From the NCBI GenBank assembly GCA_902563555.1, contig CACEXM010000010.1:1-32769 (forward strand): a stretch of DNA of 32,769 nucleotides, in the 5' to 3' direction. This document shows positions 23,808 to 32,710 of this stretch, piece after piece. Within the stretch, counting starts at the first letter, position 1. Each line of letters starts with the position of its first letter. The translations under genes and the position numbers were made by a program. The stretch is from an uncultured Pelagibacteraceae bacterium. Lineage in GTDB: Bacteria > Pseudomonadota > Alphaproteobacteria > Pelagibacterales > Pelagibacteraceae. Under the pieces are notes generated by a model. That model was not told the origin of the DNA. It worked only from the letters and a program-made list of their open reading frames with translations, and ran no database searches.

Positions 23808-23809
23808 AA

Positions 23810-24472
23810 TTAAATAATATTCTTTAAACAAAGTATTGCTGCATTTTGTTCAGCGTCTTTTTTTGATCTGCCCTCAGATATAAATAGTTTTGTATTAAAC
23901 AATTTTACTCCAACTTTAAATAGTGGTTTGTGTCTTGGGCCGGTATTAGATATTAATCTATAAATTGGCAATTTTTTAAATTTTTTTAAAGACAATTCTT
24001 GTAATTTGGTTTTTGCGTCAATTTCTGTTATCACACTTCTTTCTAAATGTTTTTTCCATAAATTAAGAATAGTTTTCTCTACAATTGTAAAACCTCTATC
24101 TAAATAAATTGCACCTATCAAAGCTTCACAACTATCAGCAACAACTTTATCTTCAATGATTGTTTTTTTATTTCTGGGTCTAAAAATTAATATATATTTT
24201 TCTAATTCAATTTCATTCGCAATTTGTAAACAGGTTCTTCTGTTAACGAGTGATGCAAATTTTTTATCTAACACACCCTCTTTCTCATTTGGATAAATTT
24301 CTAAAAGTTTTTTAGCAATTACCAAACCCAAAACTCTGTCTCCTAAGAATTCAATTTTTTCATTGTTATGCTGATTATTAAAACTTTTATGTGTCAGTGA
24401 TTTTACTAAAAGATTCTTATCTTTAAAATTTATACCTAATTTTTTTTCAAGACTGTTATAAAGTATTTTCAT
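23810..24472 (-). CDS. rnc: Ribonuclease III
   Basis: A 220-residue double-strand-specific RNase processing rRNA precursors and regulatory RNAs. The signature NEKIEFLGDRVLGLVIA carries Glu41 and Asp45, and VADSCEALIGAIYLDRG carries Asp113 and Glu116, the four metal-binding residues. A double-stranded-RNA-binding domain occupies about 150-220 (KTKLQELSLKKF..., ending in GRSKKDAEQNAAILCLKNI). Its start shares one base with the lepB stop. Confidence 0.97.
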   Translation of the reverse strand: MKILYNSLEKKLGINFKDKNLLVKSLTHKSFNNQHNNEKIEFLGDRVLGLVIAKKLLEIYPNEKEGVLDKKFASLVNRRTCLQIANEIELEKYILIFRPRNKKTIIEDKVVADSCEALIGAIYLDRGFTIVEKTILNLWKKHLERSVITEIDAKTKLQELSLKKFKKLPIYRLISNTGPRHKPLFKVGVKLFNTKLFISEGRSKKDAEQNAAILCLKNII

Positions 24473-25206
24473 TATCTAATCTTTTTAAAAAATCTATCAA
24501 ATCTAATAGACTGATTCCATTTCCAAAAATAGAAAATACTTCCAAAAGATTTATCTGATGAAAAGAAAATAAACTGTGCCTTGCCTACTAGATTATCTTT
24601 ATGAACATAACCTACACTTGATAAATATCTGCTATCTTTGGAACAGTCTCTATTGTCTCCTAAAAAAAAGTAATTGTCTTTGGGTACAACAAAAATATCA
24701 GAATTTTGAAACGATCCATTTTTAAAATAGACTGTTTTATAGTTGAAACCATTAGGCAATTTCTCTTTGAAAGAAAAAACATCTACTCTTTTATTTCCAC
24801 AAAAAATTTTATCATTAATTGATGTTTTATCTTTGAAAATTACATTATTATTTATGTATAATTCAGAGTCTATAAATTGGATTTTATCTCCTGGAAGACC
24901 AATTAATCTTTTTATATAATCAGTTCTGTTATCTGCTGGAGTTTTAAAAACAACTACATCACCTCTTTTGGGCTCATTAAAAAAAACTCTACCTTTAAAG
25001 ATAGGTGGGCTGAATGGAAATGAATGCTTACTATAACCAAAAGAGTATTTGCTAACAAATAATCTATCTCCAACTAAGAGATTGGGTTCCATGGATGAAG
25101 ATGGTATATAAAATGGTTGAATTAATATCGACCTGATAAAAACAGCTATTATAAGTGCGTAAATCAATGTTTTAGTGTTTTCAATTAAAAAATTTTTATT
25201 AAACAT
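24472..25206 (-). CDS. lepB: Signal peptidase I
   Basis: 244 residues with one N-terminal transmembrane helix (about 11-30) and a periplasmic catalytic domain. The nucleophile is Ser38 in FYIPSSSMEP and the general base is Lys99 in DYIKRLIGLPGD; RGDVVVFKTP and GDNRDCSKDSR are the other conserved boxes. It removes signal peptides from exported proteins, such as the transglycosylase at 30489. It shares single bases with acpS and rnc in the conserved acpS-lepB-rnc order. Confidence 0.97.
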   Translation of the reverse strand: MFNKNFLIENTKTLIYALIIAVFIRSILIQPFYIPSSSMEPNLLVGDRLFVSKYSFGYSKHSFPFSPPIFKGRVFFNEPKRGDVVVFKTPADNRTDYIKRLIGLPGDKIQFIDSELYINNNVIFKDKTSINDKIFCGNKRVDVFSFKEKLPNGFNYKTVYFKNGSFQNSDIFVVPKDNYFFLGDNRDCSKDSRYLSSVGYVHKDNLVGKAQFIFFSSDKSFGSIFYFWKWNQSIRFDRFFKKIR

Positions 25207-25592
25207 TATTGTTTTTGAATAATTGTAAATGCTATTGAATAATCTTTTTCATCGGAAATTGAAAGATACAAATTGTACTTTTTAACTTTAAATTTTTTAT
25301 AAATAAGATTGTTAATTTTTTTTGATTTTCGAAAATAAGGTTTACCTAATTTGTCGTTTAGTATCTCAATGTCTTTAAAATTAAGATCATCTCGAATACC
25401 AGTTCCTAAGGATTTAGAAAAAGACTCTTTTGCTGCGAATCTTTTTGCAAAAAAAGATATTTTTGTATTTTTTTTTTTTGAAAAGTTTATTTCATTTTTG
25501 GTAAAAGTTCTAAAGATAAAATTTTTTTTACCAGTTAAAATTTTAATTCTGTCATTTTTGACTATATCTACGCCTACACCTAAAATTCTCAT
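25206..25592 (-). CDS. acpS: Holo-[acyl-carrier-protein] synthase
   Basis: 128 residues transferring the 4'-phosphopantetheine arm to acyl carrier protein. The N-terminal GVGVDIVKNDRI carries the Mg-binding Asp9, FFAKRFAAKESFSKSLGTGI carries the second metal-binding Glu, and a C-terminal SISDEKDYSIAFTII strand closes the fold (usual SISHExxxAxA; here Ser-Asp instead of Ser-His). It starts one base after pdxJ ends and shares one base with lepB. Confidence 0.95.
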   Translation of the reverse strand: MRILGVGVDIVKNDRIKILTGKKNFIFRTFTKNEINFSKKKNTKISFFAKRFAAKESFSKSLGTGIRDDLNFKDIEILNDKLGKPYFRKSKKINNLIYKKFKVKKYNLYLSISDEKDYSIAFTIIQKQ

Positions 25593-25593
25593 G

Positions 25594-26310
25594 TTACTTA
25601 ATTATAGTCTTAAATTTTTTAACTACATCGTTTAAACCCGAAAAAACTGACTCTCCTATAATGAAATGTCCAATATTAAACTCTTTAATCACTTTTATTC
25701 TAGTTAGGATTTTTGTTGTTTTATAATCAAGACCATGTCCTGCATGAACTTCTATTCCTAAATCATTTGCTAGAAAAGAACATTCTTTTATTCTCTTTAA
25801 TTCTTTTTGAAAATTTTTTCCTGTTTTAACTAAATTGGATAATTTACCTGTATGAATTTCTATACAATCAACGTTAATTGCTTTTGATATTCTAATATCT
25901 TTCAAAGAAGGATTGACAAAAAGACTTGTTCTTATATTTAATCTTTTAAATTTTTTTATTATATTTTGTATTTTGGATCTATTTTTAATCAAATTTAAAC
26001 CACCTTCAGTAGTTATTTCTTTTCTTTTTTCGGGCACAATACAAATAAAATTAGGCTTTATTTTAATTGCGTTTTTAACAATATTTGAATTTGTTGAAAT
26101 TTCTAAATTTACTAGTAACCCTTTTATAGAACATATTCTTTTAGCATCAGCATCATTAATATGTCTTCTATCCTCTCTTAAATGAATTGTAATTGAATCT
26201 GCTCCAACTTTTTTAGCAAATTTAGCAGCGTAAACCGGATCTGGATGATTTTCACCTCTAGCATTTCTTAAAGTTGCTACATGATCAATATTTACCCCTA
26301 AACGTTTCAT
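25594..26310 (-). CDS. pdxJ: Pyridoxine 5'-phosphate synthase
   Basis: A 238-residue TIM-barrel enzyme forming pyridoxine phosphate from 1-deoxyxylulose-5-phosphate and aminoacetone phosphate. The motifs are LGVNIDHVATLRNARG at the N-terminus, HPDPVYAAKFAKKVGADSITIHLREDRRHI, CIVPEKRKEITTEGGL, VDCIEIHTGKL, EVHAGHGLDYKT and FNIGHFIIGESVFSGL. It overlaps pyrE by 4 bp (ATGA). PLP made through this route is needed by glyA and metY in the same window. Confidence 0.97.
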   Translation of the reverse strand: MKRLGVNIDHVATLRNARGENHPDPVYAAKFAKKVGADSITIHLREDRRHINDADAKRICSIKGLLVNLEISTNSNIVKNAIKIKPNFICIVPEKRKEITTEGGLNLIKNRSKIQNIIKKFKRLNIRTSLFVNPSLKDIRISKAINVDCIEIHTGKLSNLVKTGKNFQKELKRIKECSFLANDLGIEVHAGHGLDYKTTKILTRIKVIKEFNIGHFIIGESVFSGLNDVVKKFKTIIK

Positions 26311-26894
26311 TTTGTAAATCTACTCCCTGGAGTCGTTACAGGAATAAGTTTTAAACTGTTTGGTATTTGTTTTTTATTAAAAACTGGCACATCTATTTTT
26401 AGCTGAGAAATAATTTTTCTTTTTATTTTGAGATTTCTTTTATTTGACCTGTCAATTATAGAGGCAAATCCTATTAACTTTGCTTTAGCTTTTTTTATTA
26501 ATTTGACACATTCGACACTAGACTTTCCTGTAGTAATAACATCTTCAATTATTAAAACTTTTGATCCTTTTTTTATCTTAAATCCTCTTCTTAGTGTGAA
26601 TTTACCCCTTACTCTTTCACAAAAAATAGTTTCTTTTTTTAAAATTCTACCTATTTCATAGCCAATTACTATACCTCCCATTGCTGGAGATAAAATAAGA
26701 TCAAATTTACTGAAATTTTTTTTGATCTTACTAGCAAGAGATTTGCATATTTTTTCAGCTAAATGAGGATAACTTAGTAGTTTTGCACATTGTATGTATT
26801 TTGAGGAATGTAGACCAGATGATAATACAAAATGACCTTCTAAAAGCGCATCAGTTTTTCTTAAAATATTTAAGGATTTTTTGTGTGAAAGCAT
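26307..26894 (-). CDS. pyrE: Orotate phosphoribosyltransferase
   Basis: 195 residues making orotidine monophosphate from orotate and PRPP in pyrimidine synthesis. ALLEGHFVLSSGLHSSKYIQCAKLL is the typical alphaproteobacterial N-terminal region, GGIVIGYEIGRIL and RVRGKFTLRRGF follow, and VLIIEDVITTGKSSVECV is the PRPP-binding loop. The start at 26894 lies 44 bp inside the 3' end of rsh; the distance from Met1 to ALLEGHF fits the family, so the overlap appears genuine. Confidence 0.95.
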   Translation of the reverse strand: MLSHKKSLNILRKTDALLEGHFVLSSGLHSSKYIQCAKLLSYPHLAEKICKSLASKIKKNFSKFDLILSPAMGGIVIGYEIGRILKKETIFCERVRGKFTLRRGFKIKKGSKVLIIEDVITTGKSSVECVKLIKKAKAKLIGFASIIDRSNKRNLKIKRKIISQLKIDVPVFNKKQIPNSLKLIPVTTPGSRFTK

Positions 26895-28596
26895 TTCTTT
26901 TATCTTCGTGTCTGATTATCTTAAATTTTATACCTTTTTGTTTAAGCTCTGCAATAAAATTAGTAAAGTTTTTAAGATCTCTTATTATAAGTTGAAACTT
27001 AAAATTAATATAATTTGGGTTTTTTCCAACCATCTCAAGATTTGATATATTTAATTTATGTTGTCCTATAAGTGAACTTACATTACCTAATTGACCTGGC
27101 TTATCAGGTAAAGAAATCCATAGAGTTGTATTATATTTTTTTACTCTTTCTTGTTTTTTTTCTCCTTTATCATGCCAATACTTTCTGATAGCAGATCTAG
27201 CCTTACCTGTTTTAGTAATTGGTATCCAATGTAATGATGGAGAATTATTTTTGGATGTTATGATTTTTATCGTATCTCCGTTTCTTAAAATATTTTGCAA
27301 TTCTCCTTTGTTGCCATTAATCTCACAACCAACAGCCGTATCACCTATTTTTGTATGTACTGCATATGCAAAATCAATTGGAGTTGCATTTTTTGGCAAC
27401 TTAATCACAGATCCCTTAGGCGTAAAACAAAACACATTTTCTTGAAACATTTGCATTTTAGTATATTCGTACGAATGTTCTGGATTTTCATTTTTTTCAA
27501 TAATTTCGACTAAATCTTTTAACCAATCATACTCTTTCCAAGTTAAAGAGTTAAATTTTTCCGAAGATTTATATTGCCAGTGTGATGCTATACCTCGCTC
27601 AGCAAAATCGTGCATCTTTTTAGTTCTTATTTGTATTTCAATTGGTTTTTTATAAGAGCCAATTACTGCAGTGTGTATTGACTTATATCCATTAATTTTC
27701 GGTGATGATATATAATCTTTGAATTTCCCTGGAATACAATTCCACTCTTTGTGAATTATTCCTAAAGTTTTATAACAATCATCTATATTATCTAAAATAA
27801 TTCTAAATCCAATTATATCTGTAATTTGCTCTAATGAGACTCTTTTCTTTTGAACTTTTCTCCAAATTGAAAAAGGAGTTTTTTCTCTACCAAAAATTTT
27901 TGACTGAATGTTGTTTTGAGATAATAATGTATTTATTTCATTTGATAACGTTTCAAAAATATCTTTTTTATCTAATTTTATTTCATCTAATCGTTTTTGA
28001 ATTAATGACCTTGCATCATTATTTAAAATTTCAAAAGACAAATCTTCTAATTCATCTCTAATTCTATGCATACCCATTCTATCAGCCAGAGGTGCATATA
28101 TCTCCATTGTTTCCTGAGCTATTCTTTGTCTTTTATCTTTTTTTTTAATTGCTTTGATGGTCCTCATATTATGTAGCCGATCTGCAATTTTAACTAATAA
28201 AACTCTTATATCTTTTGACGTAGCTAAAATTAACTTTCTAAAGTTTTCCGCTTTTGAGTTCGGTGATGCGGTATTTTCAAATACAGAAATTTTTGTTACT
28301 CCATCAACTAAATCAGCTACTTCAATTCCGAATTCTCCTTTGATCGTCTCATAGGTTGCATATGTATCCTCGATAGTATCATGTAATAAACCAGTTGTTA
28401 TTGTTGCGCTGTCTAACTTTAAATCTGTTAAAATATTTGCTACTTCAATTGGATGAACTGAATATGGATCTCCTGATGCTCTTTTTTGGTTCTCGTGCGC
28501 CTTAACTGCAAAATCGTAAGCTTTATTTAGTTTCTCAGGATTCAAAAATTTATTATAATTTTTGACTTTATTTATAAGTTCTTGAGAATTTAACAT
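26851..28596 (-). CDS. rsh: Compact RelA/SpoT-family (p)ppGpp synthetase/hydrolase
   Basis: 581 residues against 700-750 for most long Rsh proteins. The N-terminal HD hydrolase domain has His34, His48, His72-Asp73 and Asp139/Asn143 (KIADRLHNMRT), so hydrolysis is expected. The synthetase domain (about 235-345) has KTPFSIWRKVQKK, TDIIGFRII, GKFKDYISSPKINGYKSIHT and EIQIRT; the charge motif before the loop is KFKD, close to the RxKD of bifunctional enzymes. A TGS domain (388-448) follows. Then only about 40 residues lead to the C-terminal ACT domain (about 489-560), so the helical and conserved-cysteine/zinc-finger region that normally lies there is missing. It is flanked by folK and pyrE; rpoZ, usually next to rsh, is absent. 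Confidence 0.95.
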   Translation of the reverse strand: MLNSQELINKVKNYNKFLNPEKLNKAYDFAVKAHENQKRASGDPYSVHPIEVANILTDLKLDSATITTGLLHDTIEDTYATYETIKGEFGIEVADLVDGVTKISVFENTASPNSKAENFRKLILATSKDIRVLLVKIADRLHNMRTIKAIKKKDKRQRIAQETMEIYAPLADRMGMHRIRDELEDLSFEILNNDARSLIQKRLDEIKLDKKDIFETLSNEINTLLSQNNIQSKIFGREKTPFSIWRKVQKKRVSLEQITDIIGFRIILDNIDDCYKTLGIIHKEWNCIPGKFKDYISSPKINGYKSIHTAVIGSYKKPIEIQIRTKKMHDFAERGIASHWQYKSSEKFNSLTWKEYDWLKDLVEIIEKNENPEHSYEYTKMQMFQENVFCFTPKGSVIKLPKNATPIDFAYAVHTKIGDTAVGCEINGNKGELQNILRNGDTIKIITSKNNSPSLHWIPITKTGKARSAIRKYWHDKGEKKQERVKKYNTTLWISLPDKPGQLGNVSSLIGQHKLNISNLEMVGKNPNYINFKFQLIIRDLKNFTNFIAELKQKGIKFKIIRHEDKRNAFTQKILKYFKKN

Positions 28597-28615
28597 TCTT
28601 AATTATATCATTAAT

Positions 28616-29113
28616 TTAGACAAGTTTAATAGATCTAATGTCACTATTTGATAAGGAAAAAATAAGATCTTTTATATATCGTTTGGAATTAGGGTATCTC
28701 CAATTTTTTTCTATCTCAAATAATGGTATTAATACAAAGTTTCTAAGGTGCATTCTAGGATGAGGAATATTTATGCCACTTGAAGTAATTTTTTGATTAT
28801 AGTCAATAATATCAATATCACATATACGAGGTGAATTTTTAGGTGCCTTTTTTCTTCCTAAAGATGTTTCTACCTGTTTACAAATTTTTAGTAGTTCTAA
28901 TATTTTCAGATTTAATGAAACTTTTAAGATAATATTATAAAATTTTGGATTTTTTGGATTTGGCCAAGATAAAGTTTCGTAGTAATTTGAGGATCTAATT
29001 ATCTTTATACCTTTGGAATATAATTCGAATTTAGTTTTTTCTATATTTTTTTTTCTGTTACCAAGATTGGAACCAACACTCAAATAAATAATTTTAGCTT
29101 GTTTTTCTGACAT
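28616..29113 (-). CDS. folK: 2-amino-4-hydroxy-6-hydroxymethyldihydropteridine pyrophosphokinase
   Basis: 165 residues from the preferred start. HPPK activates the pterin for folate synthesis. Its marks are [44 protein letters not shown] (usual RxGPRxxDxDILL) and [20 protein letters not shown] longer frame opens at 29188, but the extra 25 residues overlap smpB and do not resemble HPPK, which normally starts just before the SxGSNLG motif; the ATG at 29113-29111 is chosen and still overlaps smpB by 20 bp. Folate made here supplies the glyA reaction. Confidence 0.93.
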   Translation of the reverse strand: MSEKQAKIIYLSVGSNLGNRKKNIEKTKFELYSKGIKIIRSSNYYETLSWPNPKNPKFYNIILKVSLNLKILELLKICKQVETSLGRKKAPKNSPRICDIDIIDYNQKITSSGINIPHPRMHLRNFVLIPLFEIEKNWRYPNSKRYIKDLIFSLSNSDIRSIKLV

Positions 29114-29564
29114 ATCTTGCTTTATCGCGATTCCAATCTCTTCTTTTAATCGCAGCTCTCTTATCGAATTGTTTTTTCCCTTTAGCAATTGCTAACTCAA
29201 TTTTGGCTTTACCTTTCTTAAAATACATTTTTGTTGGAATTATTGTGAAACCCTCCCTCTGCATCTTACCTATAAGTTTATTTATTTCTCTTTTATTTAG
29301 TAAAAGTTTCCTCTCATCCAGTGGTTTGTGATTTGTGTAACTTGCTTCTTTGTAAGACGCTATATGAGAATTAATTAAAATAATTTCTCCATTTTTTTCA
29401 ACAGCATAGGATTCAGCGATATTAACTTTACCTTGCCTTAAAGATTTGATCTCCGAACCTTTTAAAACAATTCCAGCCTCTAAGAGACTTTCAAAAAAAT
29501 AATTAAAGCTGGCCTTTCTATTTAAACAAATTATTTTTAAACCTTGATTGGTTTTTTTTATCAT
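29094..29564 (-). CDS. smpB: SsrA-binding protein SmpB
   Basis: A 156-residue partner of tmRNA in rescue of stalled ribosomes. The motifs are [77 protein letters not shown] and the C-terminal [28 protein letters not shown], whose basic tail reads the empty mRNA channel. It shares one base with the dapA stop and overlaps folK by 20 bp. The dapA-smpB-rsh neighbourhood is conserved in alphaproteobacteria. Confidence 0.97.
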   Translation of the reverse strand: MIKKTNQGLKIICLNRKASFNYFFESLLEAGIVLKGSEIKSLRQGKVNIAESYAVEKNGEIILINSHIASYKEASYTNHKPLDERKLLLNKREINKLIGKMQREGFTIIPTKMYFKKGKAKIELAIAKGKKQFDKRAAIKRRDWNRDKARYVRKTS

Positions 29565-30445
29565 TAAATCAATTTAGATAACCGAAGTGCTTTTTCCACA
29601 ATATCTTTTGTTTTTTCTGTAACTTTAACCAGTGGAAGTCTAACATCGTCAGTACAAAGATTTAAAAGTTTTGCTGCATATTTAACTGGGCTCGGATTAC
29701 TTTCAACAAACATTGCATTATGCAAAGGCTGCAAAATTTCATCCAATTTTGCAGTTTCTTGAATTGATTTATCATCATTCTTTAAAGAACTTTCTTGAAA
29801 TTGAGAACATAATTTAGGTGCTATATTAGCTGTAACGCTTATAGCCCCAACACCTCCCCTTTTGTTAAATTCCATCGCATTATCGTCATTCCCAGTTAGT
29901 TGAATAAATTCTTTTCCCATTTTCTCTAATGTTTGATTTACTCGATTTAAATCTCCCGTAGCATCCTTTACACCAACAATATTTTTTAACTCAAATAATC
30001 TTGCCATCGTGTCTACAGACATATCAATTACAGATCTTCCTGGAATATTATAAATCAGGATTGGTATCCCACATTTATCATTTATAGCCTTGTAGTGTTC
30101 ATACAAACCTTCTTGTGTTGGCTTGTTATAATATGGAGTAACAATAAGAGCTCCGTTAGCCCCTATTTTCTCAGCATGTTTTGTAAGAGAAATTGCTTCT
30201 TCTGTGGAATTTGATCCAGTTCCTGCGATAACAGGTAATTTACCGCTACTTTCTTTTACGCATAGTTCAATTACTTTTTGATGCTCGTCGTGACTTAAAG
30301 TTGGAGACTCACCTGTTGTACCAGCGGGTACTAGACCATTTGTACCATTTTCGATGTGAAAATGTATTAACTTGATGTAATTTTCTTCATCAAGTTGATT
30401 ATTTTTAAATGGGGTGACTAAAGCAACATTTGAACCTTTAAACAT
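29564..30445 (-). CDS. dapA: 4-hydroxy-tetrahydrodipicolinate synthase
   Basis: A 293-residue TIM-barrel lyase condensing aspartate semialdehyde with pyruvate, the first step to diaminopimelate and lysine. The motifs are [25 protein letters not shown] (40-55), Tyr132 and Arg137 in IYNIPGRS, and the Schiff-base lysine Lys160 in VGVKDATGD. It competes with hom at 2642 for the same substrate. It heads the long minus-strand cluster down to recO. An extended -10 box lies immediately before the ATG. Confidence 0.97.
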   Translation of the reverse strand: MFKGSNVALVTPFKNNQLDEENYIKLIHFHIENGTNGLVPAGTTGESPTLSHDEHQKVIELCVKESSGKLPVIAGTGSNSTEEAISLTKHAEKIGANGALIVTPYYNKPTQEGLYEHYKAINDKCGIPILIYNIPGRSVIDMSVDTMARLFELKNIVGVKDATGDLNRVNQTLEKMGKEFIQLTGNDDNAMEFNKRGGVGAISVTANIAPKLCSQFQESSLKNDDKSIQETAKLDEILQPLHNAMFVESNPSPVKYAAKLLNLCTDDVRLPLVKVTEKTKDIVEKALRLSKLI

Positions 30446-30450
30446 AAGTA

Positions 30451-30459
30451 CTTATAACA
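30451..30459 (-). promoter_or_regulatory. Extended -10 promoter element for dapA
   Basis: On the minus strand TGTTATAAG (30459-30451) fits TGnTATAAT with one mismatch, and five bases separate it from the dapA ATG (30445). Transcription would begin at or very near the start codon, which suggests a leaderless message. The -35 candidate (CTATAT, 17 bp upstream) is poor, as is usual with extended -10 promoters. On the plus strand TATAGT (30475-30480) could serve slt at 30489 in the same compact 43-bp gap. Confidence 0.4.
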
Positions 30460-30488
30460 TAGTTTAAAGATTCATATAGTAAAAGAAT

Positions 30489-32708
30489 ATGTTTAAAAAA
30501 TTCTTGTTAATTATTAGTTTGTTTACAATTTTTAATCAATCTGCTCAAACATTTGCAGAAATAATACCAATAAAAAAGCCTGTACAAAGTATAAAGGAAA
30601 AAGAAAAGAAACTGCTTGTAGATGTCTTGCGACCTTTGCAAAAACCATCAACTAAAGAAGTAATTAAAAAAGAGCAAAAACAGCCCGATTCCAAAAAAAT
30701 TACGAAAAAAAAGAATAATGTAGGTATAATTTTACCTAAAAAAAAACCTTTGATAGCAGGAGTAAAAAAAGACGACCCTGTTAAAAAATCAAAATATTAC
30801 AGTAAAAAGGATTTTGCATTAGCCAAAAAAGCTTTGAGTGAGATGAAACAAGCAAAGTGGACCTCTGCTTTAAAAACTTCAAAAAGAGCTAGGGATAAAT
30901 CAATTTACAATTTCATACAATGGAGACACCTCTTAACAAAAGGAAATAAAGCCTCATATTATGAATATAAAGCATTTATTGATGCAAATGAGGATTACCC
31001 GAGAATAGGTCGAATTAAATATTTAGCAGAACATAAACTTTCAACAAATACTGTGTCACCAAAAAAGATTATTAGTTGGTTTGAAACTAGCGAACCGTTG
31101 AGTGGTTTTGGAAAAATGATATTAGGTGAAAGCTATATTTTGTTAGGCAATAAGCAAAAGGGAATATCATTAGTTAAAGAAGGATGGATAACAGCTGAAC
31201 TTAATAGATCTGAACTTAAATTTTATAGGAAAAAATTTAAAAAATATCTAAATGCTGATGATTATATTAAAAGAGCAGATTACCTTGCCTGGAATGATAA
31301 ATATTGGGATTTAAAAAGGCTTTTAAGATATTTACCAAAAGACTATCAGCTTTTATACACAGCAAGACAACTTTTAATGAGTAAGTCATATGGCGTAGAT
31401 AATGCTATAGCAAAGGTGCCTACTAGATTTAAAAATGATGCAGGATTAAATTACGATAGGTTAAAATGGAGACGGAAAAGAGGTAGAGTTGATAGTTCTC
31501 TGGAAATTTTATTAAAGATTAATAATACAAAAGATTATTTAGTTCGACCTGACAAATGGTGGATTGAAAGAGAAATAATTTCAAGATCTCTTATCTACAA
31601 AAAAAAGTTTGAATTAGCTTATAAAGTGTCAAGTAATCACGCATTATCCGATGGACCTGAATATGCAGCTGCTGAATGGATGAGTGGATGGATAGCACTA
31701 AGTTTTTTAAATGATCCTTTATTAGCAAAAGATCATTTCGAAAATTTTTATAATAATGTGGGCTATCCGATAAGTGTTTCCCGAGGTGCATATTGGTTAG
31801 GAAAAACGTACCAAAAACTTGGAGAAAAAAACTTAGCTGTTGAGTGGCTCCAAAAAGCGGCAGGATTTTTGACCACTTACTATGGTCAATTAGCATTTAT
31901 GGAACTAAATCCTGATAAAACTTTTGAACTTCCTAAAGATTTAGAGGTATCAAAAAATTATAAGGATTATTTTTTTAAAAAGGAATTAGTAAAAATAATT
32001 TATCTTCTTGATGAACTCGACAATGATAAATACACTAAACACATTCTTAGACATCTAGCCAATGATAATATCGAAAATGGAAGTGAAATTTTAGCAGCAC
32101 AGCTTGCAACTAATATTGATAGGTTTGATTTTGCAATTCAAATTGCCAAAATTGCTTCCTATGAAAAAAGATTCCATAATAAATTTAACTATCCAATTAT
32201 AAGCACACCCAAATATATCAATGGAAGAAAGATACCAGAAACTGCTTTTATTCTATCAATAATAAGACAAGAAAGTGAATTTGATTTAAGTGCTAATAGT
32301 CATGCCGGTGCAAAAGGTTTAATGCAACTAATGCCTTACACTGCAAAAGTAGTTGCCAAACAAGCAAAGCTTCCCTATTCAAAATCAAGACTTACAAAGG
32401 ATGCGGAGTACAATATAAATCTTGGATCACATTATATAGCTGGTTTAATTCTTGATTATGATGGAGCTTATCCCTTTGCTGTTGCAGCTTATAATGCCGG
32501 TCCCAAAAGAGTTAAATATTGGAAAAAAATAAATAAAAACCCTCAAAAAAAACAGATTGATTATATAAACTGGATTGAACTAATTAAATTTAGAGAAACA
32601 AGAAATTATGTACAAAGAGTTTTGGAAAATTATAATGTCTATCGATATATTTTAGAGCAAAAACCTATAAAAATGAAAAATTTTTTTAAAGATGATCCTC
32701 TTTATTAA
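30489..32708 (+). CDS. slt: Soluble lytic murein transglycosylase (Slt70-like)
   Basis: 739 residues. The signal peptide MFKKFLLIISLFTIFNQSAQTFA has likely cleavage after residue 23. A Lys/Pro-rich linker (about 25-95) is followed by a long alpha-superhelical region (about 95-560) with repeat-like helices, and a C-terminal lysozyme-like SLT domain (about 580-720). The catalytic glutamate is Glu595 in SIIRQESEFD; the companion motifs SHAGAKGLMQLMPYTAK, NINLGSHYIAGL and PFAVAAYNAGPKRVKYW are all present. It cleaves peptidoglycan glycan strands in the periplasm with formation of anhydromuramyl ends. It is divergent from dapA and followed after two bases by another gene. Confidence 0.95.
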   Translation: MFKKFLLIISLFTIFNQSAQTFAEIIPIKKPVQSIKEKEKKLLVDVLRPLQKPSTKEVIKKEQKQPDSKKITKKKNNVGIILPKKKPLIAGVKKDDPVKKSKYYSKKDFALAKKALSEMKQAKWTSALKTSKRARDKSIYNFIQWRHLLTKGNKASYYEYKAFIDANEDYPRIGRIKYLAEHKLSTNTVSPKKIISWFETSEPLSGFGKMILGESYILLGNKQKGISLVKEGWITAELNRSELKFYRKKFKKYLNADDYIKRADYLAWNDKYWDLKRLLRYLPKDYQLLYTARQLLMSKSYGVDNAIAKVPTRFKNDAGLNYDRLKWRRKRGRVDSSLEILLKINNTKDYLVRPDKWWIEREIISRSLIYKKKFELAYKVSSNHALSDGPEYAAAEWMSGWIALSFLNDPLLAKDHFENFYNNVGYPISVSRGAYWLGKTYQKLGEKNLAVEWLQKAAGFLTTYYGQLAFMELNPDKTFELPKDLEVSKNYKDYFFKKELVKIIYLLDELDNDKYTKHILRHLANDNIENGSEILAAQLATNIDRFDFAIQIAKIASYEKRFHNKFNYPIISTPKYINGRKIPETAFILSIIRQESEFDLSANSHAGAKGLMQLMPYTAKVVAKQAKLPYSKSRLTKDAEYNINLGSHYIAGLILDYDGAYPFAVAAYNAGPKRVKYWKKINKNPQKKQIDYINWIELIKFRETRNYVQRVLENYNVYRYILEQKPIKMKNFFKDDPLY

Positions 32709-32710
32709 AT

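Noticed and set aside
31591..31896. Minus-strand open frame of 101 codons inside slt
   Set aside because: Antisense shadow of the transglycosylase superhelical region; no recognisable protein features.
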